DNA of 27,859 nucleotides from CAYLNK01 sp964384675. GTDB taxonomy: Bacteria > Acidobacteriota > Thermoanaerobaculia > UBA5066. The DNA is taken from assembly GCA_964384675.1 (NCBI GenBank), contig CAYLNK010000049.1, positions 1 to 27,859 on the forward strand, given 5' to 3'. A program made the position numbers and the translations under genes. This document shows positions 22,947 to 27,859 of this stretch, piece after piece. The notes under the pieces were generated by a model. It did not search any database and was not told the DNA's origin. It was given only the letters and a program-made list of their open reading frames with translations. Position 1 is the first letter of the stretch. Every line of letters begins with the position of its first letter.

Positions 22947-25093
22947 GCGCGGCGGCACCACCCGTCCTGCCCTTCCGGCGGGAGCGCCTGGCCGCCCTCG
23001 CGACGCTGGCGCTGCCGGTCCCGATCCCGCTCCTCTTCACGCGCTCGCTCGAGCTCTGGGTCTACCTCTTCTACGCGGCGGGCGTGGGCCTCCTGCTGTG
23101 GCGCGTCTCGCGCGGGAGGCTCCCCGCGCTTCGCAACGCGATCCTCAACCTCGTCGGTTTCGCGGGCGCGATGGCCTTCTACGCGGACCTCCGGTACGTG
23201 AGCCACTCGCTCCTGAAGGCGACGGTTCACCTCCTCCTCCTGGTCACCGCGGTGAGGCTCTGGTCGATCCAGCGGGAGCGGGACTTCTCGTTCGCGCTCG
23301 CGCTCGTCGGCTTCCTGTTCGTCGGCTCGGTCGCCACGTCGTTCCACTATTCGGTCGCGCTCTTCGTGCTGGGATTCCTGGCGCTCGCATGGCCCGCCCT
23401 CGTGCGGTGGGCCCTCTGGCGCGACCTCGCGGCAGCCCCCGAGGAATGGACGCGGCGGAGCGCGACGGCGGCGTTTCCCGAGCGGCGGGCGATCGTGGCC
23501 TCTGTCCTCGCGACGCTCGCGGCCGCGATCCCGTTCTTCGTCGCGCTGCCCCGCCTGAAGGCGCCGCTCATCACGGGCCTCCCCGAGAGACGGGAGCTCG
23601 TGACCGGGTTCTCGGAGACGGTCGACCCGGACGTCTACGGCACGCTCAAGCAGAGCGACCGCGTCTACCTCCGGGTCTCGCGCGACGTGCCCTTCTCCGA
23701 GCGCGGGGGCGCGCCGCTCCAGATCCGGGCGATCGCGTTCGCGCTCCACGACGGGCGCACCTGGGCGATCGCGAAGCGGAGCCGGACGACCCCGATCGGC
23801 CCGCCGGGACGTCTCCTGCCGCTCGTCTCGCCCCGCCGCGCCCGGCGCGAGGCCGGGGCCGGGATGACGATCGACCTCCTCCCGCTCGGGAGCCGGTACG
23901 TCCCGGTGCCGGCGGGATCGCTCGCCCTCCAGCTGTCCGAGGCCTCGTTCCGGACCTCTTCGGGGTACCTCGACGTCGACGACCTCGACAACCTCCTCCT
24001 CACGTTGCCCCCCGAGCGAACGATCCAGTACCAGGTCTTCGGCGAGGGGCTGGCGGCTCCCGGCGCCGCGCCCGGCCCGGACGACCCGTCTCGCCGGCGC
24101 CCCGGCTCCGCCCGGCTCGCGGGATGGGCCCGGTCGGTGCTGGGAGACCTCGACGCCGAAACGGAGCCGTTCCGGGCGGCGGCGGCGCTCTCGGCCCGTC
24201 TCGCGACGACCCTGACCTACTCGCTCGAGGTGTGGCGGCCGGGGCCGAACCCGGTCGAGGAGTTCGTCTTCGAGAAGAAGTCCGGCACCTGCGAGAACTT
24301 CGCGACCGCGCTCGCGCTCGCGCTCCGCGAGGTCGGTGTCCCGACCCGGTTCGTCACCGGCTTCGCGGGCGGGGAGATCGGCCTCCTCGGGCGGTACCTG
24401 ATCGTGCGAGGCCGGGACGCCCATGCCTGGGTGGAGGCGTGGTGCGGTCCCGAGCGGGGGTGGCAGAGCTTCGACCCGACCCCGCCAGCCGGGCGCCCCA
24501 CGCTCCAGCGTGTTCCGTGGACCCGGCGTCTGAAGCAGCTGACGGACGGCCTCGAGTTCGCCTACGACCGCTACATCCTGTCCTTCTCGCAGGGCGATCA
24601 GCTCGACCTGGTGCAGCGTCTGCGGGCGACCGCCTCCGGTCTCACCGATTCGGCCCGGGCCGCCGGCCGGGCCATCCGAGCTGCGGTGAGCGGGACGCGC
24701 CTGGGGGCGTGGATCGCCCTGCCGATCGGGATGGGGCTGCTCGCGCTGGCAGTCCTGCTCGCACGGATCGTGCGGGGCCTGCCGTGGCGCACCGGGGGGC
24801 TCGCGCCGGGCTCGGCGGCGTACCGCCGCCTGCAGCGTCAGCTCGTCCGCCGGGGCGCGAGCCTCACGCCCGCCTCGGCGCCCGGAGAGACCCTGGTGGC
24901 GGCGGCGGAGTTCGGGGCCGGCGTCGCCGCGCCTGCCCGGGCGGTGGTGGAGGCCTACGCGCGCGAGTCGTTCGGGGGGAGGCCGCTGGCGCCGTCCGAG
25001 ATCGCCCGCCTGGAGGCGAGCGTCCTCGCCGTGCGGGACGCCCTGCGCGGCGTCAGTAGGCGTTCTTCTGCTGCCAGCCCCATCGGAGCGTGA
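22943..25093 (+). CDS. TgpA-like membrane transglutaminase (DUF3488-transglutaminase)
   Basis: This 716-residue protein has an N-terminal bundle of about six membrane helices (residues ~15-215), a long periplasmic part, a transglutaminase-like core and another membrane helix (~590-612) before a cytoplasmic tail. The core shows the Cys-His-Asp triad: GTCENFATALALALRE (Cys450), RDAHAWVEAW (His494) and WQSFDPTP (Asp511). Homologues such as TgpA of Pseudomonas aeruginosa are essential envelope proteins (established knowledge); whether they crosslink or cleave is unclear. GTG at 22943 overlaps the DUF58 stop (GTGA). Last gene of the operon; its final 41 bp overlap the convergent sugar transferase gene. 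Confidence 0.92.
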   Translation: MSAAAPPVLPFRRERLAALATLALPVPIPLLFTRSLELWVYLFYAAGVGLLLWRVSRGRLPALRNAILNLVGFAGAMAFYADLRYVSHSLLKATVHLLLLVTAVRLWSIQRERDFSFALALVGFLFVGSVATSFHYSVALFVLGFLALAWPALVRWALWRDLAAAPEEWTRRSATAAFPERRAIVASVLATLAAAIPFFVALPRLKAPLITGLPERRELVTGFSETVDPDVYGTLKQSDRVYLRVSRDVPFSERGGAPLQIRAIAFALHDGRTWAIAKRSRTTPIGPPGRLLPLVSPRRARREAGAGMTIDLLPLGSRYVPVPAGSLALQLSEASFRTSSGYLDVDDLDNLLLTLPPERTIQYQVFGEGLAAPGAAPGPDDPSRRRPGSARLAGWARSVLGDLDAETEPFRAAAALSARLATTLTYSLEVWRPGPNPVEEFVFEKKSGTCENFATALALALREVGVPTRFVTGFAGGEIGLLGRYLIVRGRDAHAWVEAWCGPERGWQSFDPTPPAGRPTLQRVPWTRRLKQLTDGLEFAYDRYILSFSQGDQLDLVQRLRATASGLTDSARAAGRAIRAAVSGTRLGAWIALPIGMGLLALAVLLARIVRGLPWRTGGLAPGSAAYRRLQRQLVRRGASLTPASAPGETLVAAAEFGAGVAAPARAVVEAYARESFGGRPLAPSEIARLEASVLAVRDALRGVSRRSSAASPIGA

Positions 25094-26450
25094 GCCAGAG
25101 GATCTTCACGTCGAGGCCCAGGCTCCAGTTCTCGATGTAGTAGAGGTCGAACTCGATCCGTTTCGAGACCGAGGTGTCGCCCCGCCAGCCGTGCACCTGG
25201 GCCCAGCCGGTGATCCCGGCGCGGACCCGGTGGCGCAGCATGTACTGCGGGAACTTCTCCTTGAACTCCTTGACGAACTCCGGGCGCTCCGGGCGCGGCC
25301 CCACCAGGGACATGTCGCCGGTGAAGACGTTGATGAGCTGCGGCAGCTCGTCGAGGGAGGTGCGCCTCAGGAACGACCCGACGTGGGTGCGCCGGGGATC
25401 GTCCTTCGTGGTCCAGCTCGCGCCCGCGGACTCGGCGTCGACCCGCATCGAGCGGAACTTGATCATCCGGAACAGCCGGCCGTCGAGGCCCATCCGCTCC
25501 TGGCCGTAGAAGATCGGCCCGCGGTCCTCGAGCCAGATCGCCAGCGCGATGAAGGGCGCGAGGATCGCCAGCACGACGAGGCCCAGGGACGAGAGGACGA
25601 GGTCCATCGAGCGCTTCACCAGGGAATTCCAGCCCTCGAGCGGCAGCTGGGTCAGGTTGATGACCGGCAGCCCGTCGAAGTCCTCGACGCCGGCCTTGAA
25701 CGTGACGTACTGGAAGAGGTCGGGCACCACCCGCAGGTCGACCATCTCGTTGCCGACCTCCTTGAGGATCCGGAGCATCGTCTTGTACGCCTCGACCGGG
25801 AGCGCGAGGAAGACCGTGTCGATGTCCTCGCGGGCGATGAGGTCGCGGACCTCGGCCGTGGTGCCGAGGACCCTCACGCCCCGGTAGTCCTCGCTCGCCT
25901 TGCCGGGATCGTCGTCGGCGAAGCCGATCGGCTTCAGGCCCGTGGCCGGGTGCTCGATCAGCTTGTCGGCGATCGCTCGGCCGGTGTGCCCGGCGCCGAC
26001 GATCAAGACCTTCCGCACCCCGACGCCCGCCGCCCAGATCGTCTCGAGGTACTTGCGGATCCCGAACCGGGCCAGCGTGACGAGGACGATGTCCAGGCCG
26101 AGGAAGATCAGTAGCAGAGGCCGGTTGAACGAGTAGGCCCGCCAGAACGAGAGGAAGCCGACGAGGAGGAACGTGCCGAGGGCCACCGCCACCACGACCG
26201 CCAGCGCCTCGTCGATCATCGACCGGTCCCGCCGGATCTGGTAGAGGCGGTGGAAGTAGAAGACGACCGGCCAGAGGACGGCGATCACCGGGACGAGGCT
26301 CAGGTAGTCCGAGACGGGCTGAGGGCCCTTGGGCGTCGGCCAGACGGTCTCGAACCGGATGAGGTACGCCGAGAGGAGGGACAGCACCGTGGCGACGACG
26401 TCGAAGAGCACGAAGACCGCCTGGAGGCGGCGCGTCTGACGGCGGATCAC
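25053..26450 (-). CDS. WcaJ-type undecaprenyl-phosphate glucose (sugar) phosphotransferase
   Basis: This 465-residue protein starts exopolysaccharide repeat-unit synthesis by moving a hexose-1-phosphate onto undecaprenyl phosphate. It has four N-terminal membrane helices (residues ~9-127), a Rossmann-like domain (VLIVGAGHTG, 148-157), a further hydrophobic helix (~288-308) and the catalytic domain with KRSMDLVLSSLGL, YGQERMGLDGRLFRMIKFRS, the Asp-Glu pair in RRTSLDELPQL, and GDMSLVGPRPERP. The overall layout matches the WcaJ/TIGR03023 type; the sugar could be glucose or another hexose. GTG at 26450 is the best start and has no strong Shine-Dalgarno. A 6-codon frame (26467-26447) ends across it. 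Its 3' end overlaps the transglutaminase gene by 41 bp. Confidence 0.92.
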   Translation of the reverse strand: MIRRQTRRLQAVFVLFDVVATVLSLLSAYLIRFETVWPTPKGPQPVSDYLSLVPVIAVLWPVVFYFHRLYQIRRDRSMIDEALAVVVAVALGTFLLVGFLSFWRAYSFNRPLLLIFLGLDIVLVTLARFGIRKYLETIWAAGVGVRKVLIVGAGHTGRAIADKLIEHPATGLKPIGFADDDPGKASEDYRGVRVLGTTAEVRDLIAREDIDTVFLALPVEAYKTMLRILKEVGNEMVDLRVVPDLFQYVTFKAGVEDFDGLPVINLTQLPLEGWNSLVKRSMDLVLSSLGLVVLAILAPFIALAIWLEDRGPIFYGQERMGLDGRLFRMIKFRSMRVDAESAGASWTTKDDPRRTHVGSFLRRTSLDELPQLINVFTGDMSLVGPRPERPEFVKEFKEKFPQYMLRHRVRAGITGWAQVHGWRGDTSVSKRIEFDLYYIENWSLGLDVKILWLTLRWGWQQKNAY

Positions 26451-26608
26451 GCGGCGGGTGCTTTCATCGGATAGCTGGCTCGATCGGGTCCGTCGGTCGA
26501 CTCTGACCGGACGCTCGTCTCACGGTTCCGGGGAGCGCCGAGGTGAAGGGCGTACGGCGTTCCGGACCAGATCGGAGAGATTGGATCGCAGGCGGCCGGA
26601 GCTGTCAA
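26451..26608. other. Intergenic region upstream of the sugar phosphotransferase gene
   Basis: This 158-bp spacer contains a promoter candidate (separate entry) and a possible 6-codon leader frame (ATG at 26467, TGA at 26447-26449 overlapping the GTG start). No other gene or strong hairpin was seen. Confidence 0.5.
26580..26608 (-). promoter_or_regulatory. Sigma-70-type promoter candidate
   Basis: On the minus strand a perfect TTGACA (26608-26603) is followed after 17 bp by TCCAAT (26585-26580, four of six matches). It starts immediately after the stop of the upstream glycosyltransferase gene and lies about 130 nt before the GTG at 26450. It is the only site in the window seen with a full -35 consensus and correct spacing. 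Confidence 0.5.
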
Positions 26609-27742
26609 TCAGGCCGGAGTGCCGTTCGGGCGGCGCGACCCACGCGGATGGGGCACGGCCGCGCGGTCGAGCGCGTCCCGCAGGGCGGACTGCATCCGCT
26701 CCCGGAAGCGCTCCCGGGAAAACCGGGCCGCGTTCCGGACCGCGTCCTCCGGCGCGAGGCGGAGGCCGTGGAACGCGGCGATCGCTCCCAGCAGAGGCTC
26801 GACCCCGGGCTCCCGGTAGAGGAGCCCGGTGCGGCCGCTCTCCACCGTCTCCAGCGCGCCGCCCCGTCCCAGCGCGATCACGGGGGTCCCGCACGCCTGG
26901 GCCTCGACCGGGACGATGCCGAAATCCTCCTCGCCCGGCATCACCACGGCCTCGGCGCCGCGGTACAGCTCGCGCAGGTCTTCGTCGGGCGGCGTCCCGG
27001 CGAACCGGACGGTGTCACCGGCCATCGCCCGCAGGCGGCGCTCCTCCGGTCCGAAGCCGGCGATCGTGAGCGGCAGGCGGGCTCGGTTGGCCGCCGAGAT
27101 CGCGTCGTCGACCCTCTTGTACGGCGCGAAGGCCGAGACGATCAGGAAGCCCCGGCGCTCCCGCGGCGAGGGAGTGAAGAAGCCGGTGTCGGCCGGGGGC
27201 GAGACGACGGTGGCCTCGCGGCCGTAGAGCCGGCCGATCCGCTCCTTCACGTTCTCCGAGTTCGCCAGGAAGACGTCGACCCGGGACGCCGTCGCCACGT
27301 CCCAGGCGCGGAGCGGCGCCCGGACCGCGGCGGCGGCGAGCCGGACGGGCCCGGACCGCTCCCTCAGGTACTCGTCGAGCTGGTCGTGGAGGTAACGGAC
27401 CGGTGTGTGGCAGTAGCAGACGTGGAGCGCCCCGCGAGCCTTTCGCGCGTTCTTCGCCACACAATGGGACGAGGAGATCACCAGGTCGAAGCCCGACAGG
27501 TCCCAGGTCTCGGCGGCCGGCGCGAAGAGGGGGAGGAGGGTCCGGTAGTTCCTCTCCGGGGAGACGAGCCGCTGGAGCGCGGTGGTCCGGATGTCGCGAG
27601 CCTCCAGCTCGGCAGGGACGCTGCCGGGGAAGTGGAAGAGAGTGAAGATCGGGGCGTCCGGAAAGAGACGCGCCAGCTCCAGGAGGACGCGCTCTCCGCC
27701 GCGGTTCCCGGTCAGCCAGTCGTGCACGAGCGCGACCTTCAC
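26609..27742 (-). CDS. GT4-family glycosyltransferase (WbaZ-like)
   Basis: This 377-residue GT-B enzyme begins KVALVHDWLTGNRGGERVL, a start typical of WbaZ-like mannosyltransferases. The N-terminal acceptor domain contains CYCHTPVRYLHDQLDEYL. The C-terminal donor domain contains FAPYKRVDDAISAANR, GFGPEERRL and the GT4 signature EDFGIVPVEAQACGTPVIA, whose first Glu contacts the nucleotide-sugar. GDP-mannose from manC is a plausible donor (inference). GTG at 27742 overlaps the stop of the preceding gene (GTGA), indicating coupling. Confidence 0.9.
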   Translation of the reverse strand: MKVALVHDWLTGNRGGERVLLELARLFPDAPIFTLFHFPGSVPAELEARDIRTTALQRLVSPERNYRTLLPLFAPAAETWDLSGFDLVISSSHCVAKNARKARGALHVCYCHTPVRYLHDQLDEYLRERSGPVRLAAAAVRAPLRAWDVATASRVDVFLANSENVKERIGRLYGREATVVSPPADTGFFTPSPRERRGFLIVSAFAPYKRVDDAISAANRARLPLTIAGFGPEERRLRAMAGDTVRFAGTPPDEDLRELYRGAEAVVMPGEEDFGIVPVEAQACGTPVIALGRGGALETVESGRTGLLYREPGVEPLLGAIAAFHGLRLAPEDAVRNAARFSRERFRERMQSALRDALDRAAVPHPRGSRRPNGTPA

Positions 27743-27859
27743 CGGACCAGCGCCCTCTCGTACAGCGCGGCCGTGCGTTCGGCGACGCGGGCCCAGGTTC
27801 GCGCGGCCGCGTTCGTCCTGCCGTCCGCCGAGAGGCGCGCCCGCAGCGGCTCGTCGCTC
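27739..27859 (-). CDS. Glycosyltransferase, C-terminal fragment (5' end outside window)
   Basis: The frame entering from the right edge encodes 39 residues ending RVAERTAALYERALVR and a TGA at 27741-27739 that overlaps the next start (GTGA). The pattern LRARLSADGR followed by TWARVAERTAALY matches the terminal helix of GT4-type glycosyltransferases. Too little is present to name the enzyme. Confidence 0.6.
   Translation of the reverse strand, partial: SDEPLRARLSADGRTNAAARTWARVAERTAALYERALVR

Overview
This is a very GC-rich, gene-dense chromosomal stretch from a diderm bacterium. The best guess is Acidobacteriota, perhaps a Thermoanaerobaculia- or Vicinamibacteria-like lineage. Reasons are the TonB-dependent receptor with an N-terminal carboxypeptidase-regulatory domain, the lipoprotein sulfatase-like/TPR protein, LolA and other outer-membrane proteins, and the near absence of AT-rich codons. 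This placement is inference; no rRNA or tRNA gene was seen. No integrase, IS, phage gene or CRISPR array was seen.

Layout. (1) 1-2017: a LytS/LytTR two-component locus. It holds the tail of a sensor kinase, a second LytS-like protein lacking the phospho-accepting His, and a convergent LytTR response regulator that probably starts with CTG. (2) 2380-7446: a TonB-dependent receptor, a strong hairpin terminator, and a lipoprotein with a sulfatase-like domain plus TPRs. (3) 7447-7665: a repeat-rich convergent intergenic region with two 18-bp tandem repeats, a 66-bp near-perfect palindrome, 9-bp tandem repeats and a G-quadruplex motif. (4) 12039-7666 (minus): a compact operon of an exported hypothetical protein, purH, lolA, yajQ and a polyprenyl diphosphate synthase. 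(5) 12081-13556 (plus): a Tat-exported pentein-fold hydrolase. (6) 18303-13641 (minus): recA with its own terminator, a small membrane protein, and a 988-residue outer-membrane protein joining an apparent barrel-type N-terminal domain, a LolA/MucB-like region and an Omp85-like beta-barrel. (7) 18460-25093 (plus): pgpA-murB-manC-moxR-DUF58-transglutaminase, six genes joined by five successive 4-nt stop/start overlaps. (8) 27859-25053 (minus): polysaccharide genes, namely the tail of a glycosyltransferase, a GT4 glycosyltransferase and a WcaJ-type initiating sugar-phosphate transferase. The last overlaps the transglutaminase gene tail to tail by 41 bp.

How it fits together. Most of the window concerns the cell envelope: lipoprotein sorting (LolA), isoprenoid carrier or quinone chains, phosphatidylglycerol (PgpA), peptidoglycan precursor (MurB), GDP-mannose (ManC), exopolysaccharide initiation and glycosyl transfer, and outer-membrane receptors. 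Most starts are defined by overlaps, and GTG and TTG starts are frequent. Several genes have a TANNNT -10-like hexamer only 5-8 nt before the start codon, suggesting leaderless transcripts. The most novel items are the Omp85-like fusion protein, the His-less LytS partner, the Tat-exported pentein hydrolase and the palindrome/repeat cluster.
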